NCBI GenBank assembly: GCA_963793005.1
Contig: CAWBYP010000002.1
Span: 2,232,001 to 2,296,000, forward strand
DNA from: RPQJ01 sp963793005
GTDB taxonomy: Bacteria > Pseudomonadota > Gammaproteobacteria > Steroidobacterales > Steroidobacteraceae
Direction of reading: 5' to 3'
DNA: 64,000 bases
Within the stretch, counting starts at the first letter, position 1; each line of letters opens with the position of its first letter. Positions 8,487 to 17,182 of the stretch are shown here, in pieces. The position numbers were made by a program, and so were the translations under genes. The notes beneath the pieces were generated by a model. It had not been told where the DNA came from, searched no databases, and saw nothing but the letters and a program-made list of their open reading frames with translations.

Positions 8487-9416
8487 TCACGCCAGGCGCC
8501 TCATCCGGTTCCGTCTCCACAGCCCGTCTGCCGCATAGATCGCGAGCGCCGCCCATATCATCACGAATCCGACGGCGCGCGCACGCGGAAACGCTTCGTG
8601 GAATACCAGCACGCCGATCAGGAACTGGATCGTCGGTCCGATGTACTGAACGATCCCGACCATGGACAGAGGAATGCGACGCGCGCCGTAGGCAAAAAGC
8701 GCCAGCGGCATCGCAGTCACCAGTCCGCTGCCGACCAGCAGCGTATCGACCGTCACGCTGGAATGCCCCAGCGCGCCTGTGCCCTGCCACTGCGACCAGG
8801 CGAGGAAGGCGAGCGCAAACGGCGACAGCAGCAGCGTTTCCGTCGCCAGGCCGGGCACGGCCTCGACGTCAACGACCTTGCGGATCAGCCCGTACATGCC
8901 GAAGCTGAACGCCAGCACCAAAGCAATCCACGGTGCGTGCCCCGCCACGACGGCCAGGAACAGCACGCCGGCCGCGGCAAGCCCGACCGCCGCCCACTGC
9001 GCGCGGTTCAGCTGCTCGCCCAGCACGAACACGCCCAGCACGACGCTGAACAACGGATTGATGAAGTAGCCGAGACTCGCCTCGATCACGTGACCGTTGC
9101 CCACGGCCCACACATAGACAAGCCAGTTGACACTGATGAATACGGACGACGCCATCAGCCGCCGCCGCGTGCCTGCATTCGCAAGCGCAGTTCGAACTGC
9201 GCCGGCCTCGCCGCGCAGCGCCAGCCATGCGAACACGACCAGGCAGCACCATACGATGCGATGACTCATTATCTGCAGCGCGGGCACGCTGGACAGCGGC
9301 TTGAGATACAGGGGGAAGACGCCCCAGATCGCGAATGCGCTGACGGCGGCGGCGAGGCCGGCGCGGGCAGGCGAATGCGGCGCGGCGACAGTCGGCGGGT
9401 TGGGAGATGCGGCCAT
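8487..9416 (-). CDS. rarD: RarD protein, EamA/DMT-family transporter
   Basis: 309 residues and about ten membrane helices in two EamA repeats. The first helix region GLAAAVSAFAIWGVFPLYLK with PLSSVPALQIMSHRIVW is characteristic of RarD, as are the LNWLVYVWAV-like segment (SVNWLVYVWAVGNGHVIEAS) and SLGYFINPL. RarD proteins are inner-membrane permeases of uncertain substrate (historically linked to chloramphenicol sensitivity). The gene is monocistronic and divergent from the gene starting at 9613. Confidence 0.9.
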   Translation of the reverse strand: MAASPNPPTVAAPHSPARAGLAAAVSAFAIWGVFPLYLKPLSSVPALQIMSHRIVWCCLVVFAWLALRGEAGAVRTALANAGTRRRLMASSVFISVNWLVYVWAVGNGHVIEASLGYFINPLFSVVLGVFVLGEQLNRAQWAAVGLAAAGVLFLAVVAGHAPWIALVLAFSFGMYGLIRKVVDVEAVPGLATETLLLSPFALAFLAWSQWQGTGALGHSSVTVDTLLVGSGLVTAMPLALFAYGARRIPLSMVGIVQYIGPTIQFLIGVLVFHEAFPRARAVGFVMIWAALAIYAADGLWRRNRMRRLA

Positions 9417-9612
9417 CGTGGCGCGTCAGGGCATGACTCGGGATCTCGCGGGCAGACATTCTCGCAGATGTCTCACAAGGCGATGCGGCTTGTCGGCCGA
9501 CGGACTCGGATTCGCCGCAATTGACCGGCGCGCGCGTGGCAGTCGCCGGTGCCTGGCTGTCTCTCGGAAAGCCACAGCAGCCACGGACAGGCCGCGGCCC
9601 CATCATTTCCTG

Positions 9613-10020
9613 ATGTTGACAGGGCCATCCGGGAACAATTCAGCAGTCGACACTGGACCGGCAACACCAGGCAGCGGCCGGCTGGGACGCGAATTCCTCA
9701 CCATGCGTCGCATGGTCGAACTCCACTGCGCGGACAAGCATGGATCGCCGCGAGGGGCGACCTGCGCCGATTGCAGCGAGTTCCTGGCCTACGTGCAGCG
9801 CCGGCTCGAGAAGTGCCCGTTCGGCGACGACAAGCCGACCTGTGCGAAGTGCCCAATCCACTGCTACAAGCCGGCGCAGCGGGAGATGGCGCGCGAGGTC
9901 ATGCGCTATGCGGGGCCACGCATGCCGCTGCGCCATCCATGGCTCAGCCTGCTCCACGTGCTCGACAAGCTACGCCGGGTCGAACATCCGATGGAGGTGC
10001 GCCGGCGCGAGCGCGACTGA
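9613..10020 (+). CDS. Nitrous oxide-stimulated promoter family protein
   Basis: 135 residues. The core RRMVELHCADKHG, CADCSEFLAYVQRRLEKCPFG and DDKPTCAKCPIHCYKPAQRE contains the conserved cysteine clusters of this small family (PF11756-type), followed by EVMRYAGPRMPLRHPWLSLL. Seven or so cysteines suggest metal binding, but biochemical function is unknown despite the historical family name. The ATG at 9613 is preferred over 9703 because GREFLTMRRMVELHC corresponds to the conserved start of the domain. It is convergent with the small gene at 10029-10220. Confidence 0.85.
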   Translation: MLTGPSGNNSAVDTGPATPGSGRLGREFLTMRRMVELHCADKHGSPRGATCADCSEFLAYVQRRLEKCPFGDDKPTCAKCPIHCYKPAQREMAREVMRYAGPRMPLRHPWLSLLHVLDKLRRVEHPMEVRRRERD

Positions 10021-10028
10021 GATTCCTG

Positions 10029-10220
10029 TCAGGCTGCCTGCTCGGAGCGTGTCGCGCCCATCTGCGGCTTTTCGTCGAACTGGTCCCTGAGGAATCCGTT
10101 CGAGGGCCTGAAGTCGAGCGACTCGATCTTCTGCCGCAGGGCGGCGGCCTCGGCATCGTCCACCAGTCGGAGCCTGGGTGAGAACTTGAGGCTTCGGTTC
10201 GCGATCCAGCTGAGACTCAT
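10029..10220 (-). CDS. Small hypothetical protein
   Basis: 63 residues, beginning MSLSWIANRSLKFSPRLRL and ending in an acidic/polar tail. GGAG lies 8 bases before the ATG on the minus strand, which is good support for translation. No signal peptide, membrane segment or known motif. Its 3' end lies 8 bp from the convergent stop of the cysteine-rich gene. It may be a genuine small protein of unknown function; it could also be a chance reading frame. Confidence 0.45.
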   Translation of the reverse strand: MSLSWIANRSLKFSPRLRLVDDAEAAALRQKIESLDFRPSNGFLRDQFDEKPQMGATRSEQAA

Positions 10221-10539
10221 GTGGTCAACTCCATTACCGGCGCGGCAGCGCCTGGGTAACTAGTTGCAGGATGCGTGCCATCCATGCGCGTGAGCCGGAT
10301 CGTCAATGATTGCGCCGTTGTGACGGGGCTACATGAGCAGGTGGCGGATTGCAGCAGTAAAATGCTGCGACGGCCGCGAATCGTTGCGTCCGGCCAACAC
10401 CACGCCCATTCCGTGACCGAGGTCACATCCCGGCACGCTAGTTGTGCGGTTCCCGACATAAGCGCGCGCGGACGGCACATAAGCGGGCCTGGGCGGCGCC
10501 TGGCATGTGTCAGGTTTTCCGACAGCAGGGCGCCGGCCT
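10221..10539. other. Intergenic stretch without a supported gene
   Basis: About 320 bases between two minus-strand genes. The only structure seen is a short palindrome GTGACC-GA-GGTCAC at 10413-10426, which would suit a dimeric regulator, plus a second half-like GTGACGG at about 10319. No convincing promoter, RNA gene or protein-coding frame with a ribosome-binding site was found. Confidence 0.4.
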
Positions 10540-11211
10540 TCAAAAACCCCGCAGCACCGCGAATTCGTCGAGTGGCGCGCGATCGGTGACCAGGCAATTG
10601 ATCGGCGCTGCGTCATCCCGATATCCCAGCGCCATGCCGGCGAACAGCATCAGTCCGGGCGGCACCTGCAGGCATTCGCCGACCGTGCGATGCCACGCCG
10701 ACCACGCTTCCTGCGCGCAGGTGTCGAGTCCGTGCTCGCGCGCAAGCAGCATCACGGTCTGCATGTACATGCCGAGGTCCGACCATTGCGGCGATCCCAG
10801 CTGCCGGTCGATGAAAAAGAACAGCCCGACCGGCGCACCGAACATCGCGTAGTTCTGCGCGAACTGCCGCAGGCGCGCCGGCTTGTCCTCGCGCGCCACG
10901 CCGATCGTCGCGTACATGTCCTCCCCGCACTTGAAGCGGCGCGAGCGATAAGGCTCTGCAAGCCCGGACGGGTAGATGTCGTACTCGAATCCCTCGCCGC
11001 GGGGATGCTGGAACAGCTTGCCGCGCACGGCGGCCAGTAGTTCGGCCAGCGGTTCGCCGGTGAGCGCGTACACGTGCCAGGGCTGCAGGTTGCCGCCGGA
11101 CGGCGACCGCCGCGCTGCGTCCAGGATCGCGCGCAGCGTCGCCCCGGGCACGGGTGTGGGCAGGTACGCGCGGCAACTCATTCGCGATTGGACGGCTTCG
11201 GTGACGTTCAT
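10540..11211 (-). CDS. Nitroreductase family protein
   Basis: 223 residues. It starts MNVTEAVQSRMSCRAYLPTP, carries the FMN-binding RRSPSGGNLQPWHVYALTG (about 34-52), then MYATIGVAREDKPARL and YMQTVMLLAREHGLDTCAQ, and ends VLRGF. These are the marks of the oxygen-insensitive NfsB/NfnB-like flavoproteins that reduce nitro compounds, quinones or similar with NAD(P)H. The ATG at 11211 is chosen because GGAGG sits 7 bases before it and the family N-terminus VxEAVxxRxSxRxY follows directly; an upstream in-frame start at 11274 is less likely. Physiological substrate unknown. Confidence 0.9.
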   Translation of the reverse strand: MNVTEAVQSRMSCRAYLPTPVPGATLRAILDAARRSPSGGNLQPWHVYALTGEPLAELLAAVRGKLFQHPRGEGFEYDIYPSGLAEPYRSRRFKCGEDMYATIGVAREDKPARLRQFAQNYAMFGAPVGLFFFIDRQLGSPQWSDLGMYMQTVMLLAREHGLDTCAQEAWSAWHRTVGECLQVPPGLMLFAGMALGYRDDAAPINCLVTDRAPLDEFAVLRGF

Positions 11212-11300
11212 CTTCCATCCTCCGGGGTGCCGAGGGCGCCTGGCAGCAACAGCCCTGACTCTGTCAGGCGTCATTGTGTCGGCGCTTTTCGGTTGGTATA

Positions 11301-11322
11301 TTTATTATACCTTTATTATACC
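11301..11322 (+). promoter_or_regulatory. Tandem 11-bp repeat overlapping the brnTA promoter
   Basis: TTTATTATACC occurs twice head to tail (11301-11311 and 11312-11322), an AT-rich island in GC-rich DNA 24 bp before the toxin start. A -35 candidate TTGGTA (11293-11298) and a -10 TATACC (11317-11322) are spaced by 18 bases, so the repeats cover the core promoter. This is the expected arrangement for autorepression by the BrnA antitoxin or BrnA-BrnT complex; binding is inferred. Confidence 0.6.
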
Positions 11323-11346
11323 TGGCGCCTGGCGATCTTGACTCTC

Positions 11347-11616
11347 ATGGCGTTCGACTATGACATCGACAAGGGCGCCGAGAACAAGCGTAAGCACGGA
11401 ATTGATTTTGACGAAGCGCAGGTGCTTTGGGCTGATTCTGAGCTGTTGGAGATTCCGGCCCGGACGACAGATGAACCGAGATGGCTATTGATCGGGAAGA
11501 TCGGCCAGAAGCACTGGTCTGCGGTGATAACTCGCCGGGGCGAGAATGTGCGACTGATCTCCGTGAGGCGGTCGCGGGATGAGGAGGTAGCAATTTATGA
11601 AAGCCAAGACTTTTGA
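11347..11616 (+). CDS. brnT: BrnT family toxin (ribonuclease fold)
   Basis: 89 residues. The opening FDYDIDKGAENKRKHGIDF matches the BrnT signature (F-D-x-K-x-N-x-x-KHG-I/V-x-F-xEA), with the C-terminal RRGENVRLISVRRSRDEEVAIYE also typical. BrnT is a RelE-like ribonuclease that cleaves RNA and halts growth until neutralised by BrnA. The start at 11347 gives the canonical N-terminus. The antitoxin gene overlaps its 3' end by 20 bp, toxin first, the normal order for this family. Confidence 0.88.
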   Translation: MAFDYDIDKGAENKRKHGIDFDEAQVLWADSELLEIPARTTDEPRWLLIGKIGQKHWSAVITRRGENVRLISVRRSRDEEVAIYESQDF

Positions 11617-11836
11617 TCGCAAGTTCGATGCAGGCGACAAGGTCGTGGATCAACTTGACCTGGGCAAGGCTCGGCGTGTTGGTACAGATCCCAAGCGAGT
11701 GAACGTTGATTTCCCTGCCTGGATGGTAGATTCGCTGGATCGGGAAGCTCACCGGATGGGCGTAACACGGCAGTCGCTCATCAAGCTGTGGCTTGCGGAC
11801 AAGTTGGCTCAGCCCGTTTCCCCCGGAAAGCGTTAG
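11597..11836 (+). CDS. brnA: BrnA antitoxin (ribbon-helix-helix type)
   Basis: 79 residues. The N-terminus KTFDRKFDAGDKVVDQLDL is the toxin-binding part seen in BrnA-like antitoxins, followed by a ribbon-helix-helix (KRVNVDFPAWMVDSLDREA, GVTRQSLIKLWLADKL) for DNA binding. GAGG lies a few bases before the ATG within the toxin coding sequence. Together with brnT it makes an intact type II toxin-antitoxin pair. The tandem repeats at 11301-11322 are its likely operator. Confidence 0.88.
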   Translation: MKAKTFDRKFDAGDKVVDQLDLGKARRVGTDPKRVNVDFPAWMVDSLDREAHRMGVTRQSLIKLWLADKLAQPVSPGKR

Positions 11837-11865
11837 CCGACTCCGTATCGCAGCGCGAGGTGAGC

Positions 11866-12372
11866 ATGCAGGATTTGAAGGACCTGGTGGTCGAGATTCC
11901 GGACTTCCCGAAGCCCGGCATCCTCTTCCGAGACATCAGTCCGCTGCTGCGGCAGCGGTTCCACGCGACCATCACGGCAGTCGACGAGCTGTTCTCCGCC
12001 CGGGAATGGGAAGCCGTGGACGTGGTCTCCGGCATCGAGTCGCGGGGATTCATCTTCGCCGCTGCGCTGGCCGAACGGCACCGCAAGGGCGTGGTGCCGA
12101 TCCGCAAGAAGGGCAAGTTGCCGCCGCCCGTGGTGGATGTTGCCTACAACCTTGAATACGGGACCGGTGTACTCGAAATGCAGAAGGGCAGTGGTCGCCT
12201 GCTGCTGGTCGATGACGTACTCGCGACTGGCGGTACGCTCAGCGCGTCTGTCACGCTGGTGCGCGCAGCCGGGTATGAACTGCGTGGCATGGGTGTGCTG
12301 ATCGACCTTGGCTTTGTACCGGGATTCAGCTGCGACGGCCACGCCGCACGCTCGGTGATCAGGTACGACTGA
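11866..12372 (+). CDS. apt: Adenine phosphoribosyltransferase
   Basis: 168 residues. PDFPKPGILFRDISPLL, SGIESRGFIFAAALAE and the PRPP-binding LLLVDDVLATGGTLSA (about 116-131) are textbook Apt. It salvages adenine to AMP with PRPP in the cytoplasm. The ATG at 11866 is preceded by GCGAGG at a good distance; longer in-frame extensions upstream overlap brnA and lack homology. The MFS gene begins 8 bp after its stop, suggesting co-transcription. Confidence 0.97.
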   Translation: MQDLKDLVVEIPDFPKPGILFRDISPLLRQRFHATITAVDELFSAREWEAVDVVSGIESRGFIFAAALAERHRKGVVPIRKKGKLPPPVVDVAYNLEYGTGVLEMQKGSGRLLLVDDVLATGGTLSASVTLVRAAGYELRGMGVLIDLGFVPGFSCDGHAARSVIRYD

Positions 12373-12379
12373 CGCGTCC

Positions 12380-13639
12380 GTGAACGCTCCCGAGTCCCCG
12401 CCCGGTCGACGTCGTGCCGCCCTGGGGTTCATCTTCGTCACCGTGGCGCTGGACATCCTGGCGCTCGGCATCATCATTCCGGTCCTGCCGCTCCTGATCG
12501 AGGACTTCCTCGGCGGCGATACCGCACGAGCCGCGATCACGTACGGCGCGTTCGGCACCGTCTGGGCCCTGATGCAGTTCCTGTCCATGCCGATCGCGGG
12601 CGCACTGTCGGACCGCTTCGGTCGCCGGCCGGTCGTGCTGGCATCGAATTTCGGACTGGCCCTCGACTACGTGCTGATGGCGCTTGCGCCCAATCTTGTC
12701 TGGCTGTTCGTCGGCCGGCTGATTTCGGGCATCACGGCGGCCAGCGTCAGCACGGCAATGGCATACGTCGCCGACGTGACGCCGTCGGAGAGGCGCGCCG
12801 GCGCCTTCGGATTGATCGGTGTCGCATTCGGTCTCGGCTTCGTGCTCGGGCCCGCGATCGGCGGACTGCTCGGCAGCGTGGACCCGCGCCTGCCGTTCTG
12901 GGCTGCGGCGGCATTCAGCATGGCGAACGCCTGCTATGGGCTGTTGGTGCTCCCCGAGTCACTGCCGCCCGACAAGCGTCGACCGTTCGAGTGGCGCCGT
13001 GCCAGCCCGCTCGGCTCGCTGCGACTGCTGCGCTCTCACCCGGCGCTGGGCGGGCTCGCGGGCGTGGCCTTCCTCAGCAATGTCGCACACGCAGCACTGC
13101 CAGCCACCTTCGTGCTGTACGCGGGCTATCGCTACGGCTGGGACACCCGGGCGGTGGGCCTGGCGCTCGCCGGCGTCGGCGTGAGTTCCGCGGTAGTACA
13201 GGGCACACTGGTCGGACCGTTGACGCGGCGCTTCGGCGAGCGGCGGGTTCTGATCGCCGGGTTGGTTGCGGGGGCGGTCGGATTTACAACTTACGGCCTC
13301 GCACCAACGGGCTTCGTGTTCATGTGCGCAGTTCCGGTGGTCGCGCTGTGGGGCCTGGCATCGCCCTCTGCCCAGGCGTTGATGTCGCGCCGGATCGGGC
13401 CATCGGAGCAGGGTGCGTTGCAGGGGGCGATCGGCAGCATCATGGGTGTGGCGACGATGATCGGACCGGGGCTGTTTGCGGCGACATTCGCCTACTTCAT
13501 TGGTGACGGCGCGCGCCTGCACCTGCCGGGGGCAGCCTATCTGCTCGCTGCCTCCCTGCTCGCAGCGGGCGCGCTGCTGGCCGCGTTTGTCACGCAAACG
13601 GATGAAAACAGTGGCATTGGACATCTCGGCCGTACCTGA
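12380..13639 (+). CDS. MFS transporter, TCR/Tet family
   Basis: 419 residues with twelve predicted helices. It shows the TetA-like features: ALDILALGIIIPVLPLLIED in helix 1, GALSDRFGRRPVVLAS (the MFS motif A, loop 2-3), GRLISGITAASVSTAMAY, and GLGFVLGPAIGGLLG (motif C of drug:proton antiporters) in helix 5. It likely exports a drug or metabolite in exchange for protons. The start is GTG at 12380, 8 bp after the apt stop. Its 3' end overlaps the glnE start by 38 bp. Substrate cannot be read from the sequence. Confidence 0.9.
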   Translation: MNAPESPPGRRRAALGFIFVTVALDILALGIIIPVLPLLIEDFLGGDTARAAITYGAFGTVWALMQFLSMPIAGALSDRFGRRPVVLASNFGLALDYVLMALAPNLVWLFVGRLISGITAASVSTAMAYVADVTPSERRAGAFGLIGVAFGLGFVLGPAIGGLLGSVDPRLPFWAAAAFSMANACYGLLVLPESLPPDKRRPFEWRRASPLGSLRLLRSHPALGGLAGVAFLSNVAHAALPATFVLYAGYRYGWDTRAVGLALAGVGVSSAVVQGTLVGPLTRRFGERRVLIAGLVAGAVGFTTYGLAPTGFVFMCAVPVVALWGLASPSAQALMSRRIGPSEQGALQGAIGSIMGVATMIGPGLFAATFAYFIGDGARLHLPGAAYLLAASLLAAGALLAAFVTQTDENSGIGHLGRT

Positions 13640-16509
13640 GCCACTGCGCTTCGCGCTCGCCGGGCACCTCGAGTCGCTCGAGGCCCAGGGTGGACCGCCG
13701 AGCAGCGGCAAGGTGGCGGACGACGTGGCGTGCAGCCTGCCGATGGTCTGGGCGTGCAGCGATTTTGTTGCCGACGCCTGCCGGCGGGATCCGCTGCTGC
13801 TGCCGTGGCTCGCCGACGCAGGCCGGCTCCACGAGGCATCGACGCGCGAGTGGCTGGAGGCCGATCTAGCCGCCGAGATCGGCGCTGATCCGGTCGAGGC
13901 CAGCTTCATGGACGGCTTGCGGCGGTTTCGTCGCCGGCAGCTTGCGCGGATCGCCTGGCGCGATCTCGCACAGTTCGAGGATGTCGAGCCGGTGCTGCGC
14001 GAGTTGTCGCTGCTCGCTGATGTCTGCATCGGCGCGGCCCACGACTACGCGATTCGCGACCTGCGCGCGCGCTTCGGTACTCCCCGTGGACAGGACGGCA
14101 GTGAACTCGAGCTCATGGTCCTCGGCATGGGCAAGCTTGGTGGCGGTGAGCTGAATTTCTCCTCCGACATCGACCTGGTCCTCCTGTTCCCGGAGCACGG
14201 CGAGACCGACGGCAAGCGGCCGCTGGAGCACGAGGAATTCTTCACGCGACTCGGCAGGCGCATCGCGCAGCTGCTCGGCACCGTGACGCCCGAGGGGTTC
14301 GTGTACCGTGTGGACCTGAGGCTGCGGCCTTTCGGCGAGTCCGGGCCGCTGGTCGTCAGCTTCGACGCGCTCGAGGACTACCTGCAGCAGCATGGTCGCG
14401 ACTGGGAGCGCTATGCCTACGTGAAGGCCCGGCCGGTGATCGGCTCGGCGCGTTTCGATGAGCTGTATCGCAACGTGCTCCGGCCGTTCGTCTACCGGCG
14501 CTACCTGGATTTCCGCGTGTTCGAGTCGTTGCGCGAAATGAAGTCGCTGATTTCGCGCGAGGTCGAGCGACGCGAGCTCAAGGGCAACGTAAAGCTTGGA
14601 CCCGGTGGGATCCGCGAGATCGAGTTCATCGTGCAGGCCTACCAGCTGATTCGCGGCGGCGCGAACCCGCGCCTGCAGACGCGCAGCCTGCTCGAGGCCT
14701 TGCCGTTGCTTGCGAGCAAGAAGCTGCTGCCGGACGCGACCGTGGAAGAGCTTGCCGAATCGTACCGGTTCCTGCGCCGCGTCGAGAACCGGCTGCAGGA
14801 GCGCAACGACGAGCAGACCCACGAACTGCCGCGCGACGAGGTGGGTCGTGCGAGGCTCGCATTCGCGATGGGCGTGAGCGACTGGGCTGCGCTGGAGCCC
14901 ATGATCGTGGATCACTGCGAGCGGGTCAGCGCGCACTTCCAGCGCGTGCTGTTTGCGCCGGACCAGCCGGGCGCGGTCGATGCGAACGCTCGTGCGCTGG
15001 AAATGCTGCTCGAACACGTCGGCGATGGCGCGCGCTTGCAGGCATTGCAGGCTGCCGGCATGTCGGACGCGGAGGCGGTGCTCGAGCGCATCGAGTTGCT
15101 GCGCGAGAGCACCTACTACCGGCGGCTCGACGAGGCCGGTCGCCAACGTCTGCAGACGCTGCTGCCGCGATTGCTCCAGGCGATCGCCGGCGGTGGATCC
15201 GAAGCGGTCGCGCTGTCGCGCCTGCTGCACGTGCTCGAGCGTATCGGCGGCCGCACGGTCTACCTCGCGCTGCTGAACGAGAATGCCACCGCGCGCGACC
15301 GGTTCGTCGAGCTCTGCGCGCATTCGCAGTTCCTCACCGACCAGATCGCGGCGTTTCCGCTGCTGCTGGACGAACTGCTCGATGAGCGCCTGTTCGAGTC
15401 CGAGCCGTCGCGCGCCGATTTCGCGATCGACCTGCGCGAGCGCATGGCCGGTGCCGACGCCGGGGACCCCGAGCGGCAGGTGGACCTGCTACGGCAGTTC
15501 CAGCGTGCCGCGATGTTCCGCGTCGCGGTGCCGGACCTCACCGGGACGACTGCCGGTGATGAAAGTGAGCGACCGGCTGACGGACATTGCCGAGTTCATC
15601 GTCATGGAGGCGCTGGAGCTGTCGTGGGGCCAGATCGTCGCGCGGCACGGCGTTCCGCAGTGCGGCGACGTCGAACCGGACCCAGGCGTTCCGGGGCCGG
15701 GGCTGCACGCTGCCGGCATGATCGTCGTGGCCTATGGGAAGTTCGGTGGCATCGAGCTAGGCTATGGCTCGGACCTTGACCTTGTGTTCCTGCACGACTC
15801 GGCCGGCGGGATACAGCACACCCAGGGCCCGGCGGTCATCGAGAACGGCGTGTTCTTCCTGCGCCTGGTACAGCGCATGGTGCACCTGCTGACGGTGCAC
15901 TCTGCCGCAGGGCGGTTGTACGAGGTGGACACCAGGCTCCGGCCGAGCGGGAAGGGCGGACTGCTGGTGCAGAGTCTCGACGGCTTTCGTGACTACCAGC
16001 GCGGCGAGGCGTGGACCTGGGAGCACCAGGCCCTGCTGCGGGCCCGCGCAGTCGCCGGGCCGCCAGCGCTGCGCGCGCGCTTCGAGTCGGTTCGCCTGGA
16101 ACTGCTCCGCACCGGCGTGCGCCGCGACAGCCTGCGCGAGGAAGTGCGCAAGATGCGCAGCCGCATGCGCGCCGAGCTGTCCAATCCTGAGCCGGGCCAG
16201 TTCGACCTGAAGCGCGACGCCGGCGGAATCACCGACATCGAATTCCTGGGGCAGTACTGGACACTGCTCTGGTGCGACCGCCACCCGGAACTCGCAACCT
16301 ACTCGGACAACATCCGGCAGCTCGAGAGCCTCGCGTCGATCGACCTGGTGCCGCAGGCGACCGTGGACGTGCTGACCGGCATCTACCGCGCGTACCGCCA
16401 GCGCATCCACCGCCTGTCGCTGGACGGCGAGGCAACCGTAGTGCCCGAGACCGAGTTCGCTGAGGAGCGGGCGCAGGTGACCGCCATCTGGACCGCCACC
16501 ATGGAGTAG
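13602..16509 (+). pseudogene. glnE: Glutamine synthetase adenylyltransferase/adenylyl-removing enzyme GlnE, split by a +1 frameshift
   Basis: Two overlapping frames together encode a full-length GlnE (about 968 residues). The first part (13602 to about 15548) holds the adenylyl-removing half with GMGKLGGGELNFSSDIDL near residue 175 and ends in the right frame at FRVAVPDLTGT. The second part (from about 15550) resumes with LPVMKVSDRLTDIAEF and the adenylyltransferase half with GKFGGIELGYGSDLDLVF. In other GlnE proteins these join as a continuous DxxGTLPVMKVSD. Removing one A near 15549 (in GGGACGACTGCC) restores exactly that sequence. The enzyme controls glutamine synthetase by reversible adenylylation in response to PII. 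Domains and length are otherwise intact, so either this is a recent mutation or a base-calling error. The start is ATG 13602; GTG 13611 is an alternative. Confidence 0.85.
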
Positions 16510-16576
16510 GGGACATTCTCCTTTTTCGGCGCAGCGGAAAAGGAGAATGTCCCCTCTGACGAAGGAGAATGTCCCC
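16509..16576. repeat. GGGGACATTCTCC palindrome plus an extra half copy
   Basis: A perfect 17-bp inverted repeat: GGGGACATTCTCCTTTT at 16509-16525 and its complement at 16538-16554, around a 12-base loop. A third arm, AAGGAGAATGTCCCC, follows at 16562-16576. The first G is the last base of the glnE TAG stop. GGGGACATTCTCC-type sequences are widespread extragenic repeats in gammaproteobacterial genomes, commonly near Y1/REP-type transposases (recalled, not checked here). The repeat unit abuts a TATAAT box. Confidence 0.85.
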
Positions 16577-16582
16577 TATAAT
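16577..16582 (+). promoter_or_regulatory. Consensus -10 box giving a possibly leaderless transcript
   Basis: TATAAT at 16577-16582 directly follows the third arm of the palindrome, and the ATG of the DUF6165 gene is only 6 bases downstream (16589). Initiation at the usual distance would place the transcript start at or next to the ATG. A weak -35 (CTGACG, 16556-16561) lies 15 bases upstream, which is short. Confidence 0.5.
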
Positions 16583-16588
16583 CGTGAT

Positions 16589-16996
16589 ATGCGCGAACTG
16601 ATGGTGCCGATCTCCCCCGGCGAGCTGGTCGACAAGATCACGATCCTCGAGATCAAGTCTGAGCGCATGTCGGATGCGAGCAAGCTCGCCAACGTTCGCA
16701 CCGAGCTGGAACTGCTGACCGCTACCTGGAGGGCCTCGGAGTTTGCGTCAAGCGACGTCGATGCCGATTGGAAGGCACTGCGTTTGGTCAACGAACAGTT
16801 GTGGGACATTGAGGATCGCATCCGTGACAAGGAGCGGGACGCGGCGTTCGATGCCGGGTTCATCGCCCTTGCCCGTGCGGTCTACGTCACCAATGACGAG
16901 CGCGCCGCGATCAAGAAGCGCATCAATGCGCGGCTCGGCTCGACGCTGGTCGAAGAGAAGAGCTACGCGGAGTACCGCCGGCCGGACGCCCCGTAA
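16589..16996 (+). CDS. DUF6165 family protein
   Basis: 135 residues. MVPISPGELVDKITILEIKS, the KLANVRTEL segment and the C-terminal RINARLGSTLVEEKSYAEYR are characteristic of this family of small helical proteins of unknown function, often found close to LPS or glycosyltransferase genes, as here. The ATG at 16589 is preferred: upstream in-frame codons lie inside the repeat. It may be translated from a leaderless mRNA because a TATAAT box sits 6 bp before it. No membrane segment. Confidence 0.8.
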   Translation: MRELMVPISPGELVDKITILEIKSERMSDASKLANVRTELELLTATWRASEFASSDVDADWKALRLVNEQLWDIEDRIRDKERDAAFDAGFIALARAVYVTNDERAAIKKRINARLGSTLVEEKSYAEYRRPDAP

Positions 16997-17041
16997 TCTG
17001 TGGAGCACCCGCCCATCCCGGGCTGTTCCCGGCTGCGATAA

Positions 17042-17095
17042 ACCGAAGCACCGGCACCAATACCGCCAATACCGAATACCGAAGCACCGGCACCA
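17042..17095. repeat. 36-bp-spaced tandem repeat related to the RAYT-flanking repeat
   Basis: ACCGAAGCACCGGCACCA occurs at 17042-17059 and again at 17078-17095, with AATACCG units between them. Read on the other strand it contains GGTGCCGGTGCTTCGGT, sharing the GGTGCCGGTG core with the 26-bp repeats at 5665, 6665 and 7662. It lies between the DUF6165 gene and the SYLF gene. Confidence 0.65.
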
Positions 17096-17182
17096 TTCCC
17101 CCGGTAGACTTGAACCATGCCGCGCGCCGTAGCGCCCGAAAGGGCCGGTCCGCGCAATCACGAACAGGCACCAGGAGCCGTC

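Noticed and set aside
15546..15552. Programmed frameshifting in glnE
   Set aside because: The site has no slippery heptamer and no obvious downstream pseudoknot, and GlnE is not known to use frameshifting. An indel, real or from sequencing, is simpler.
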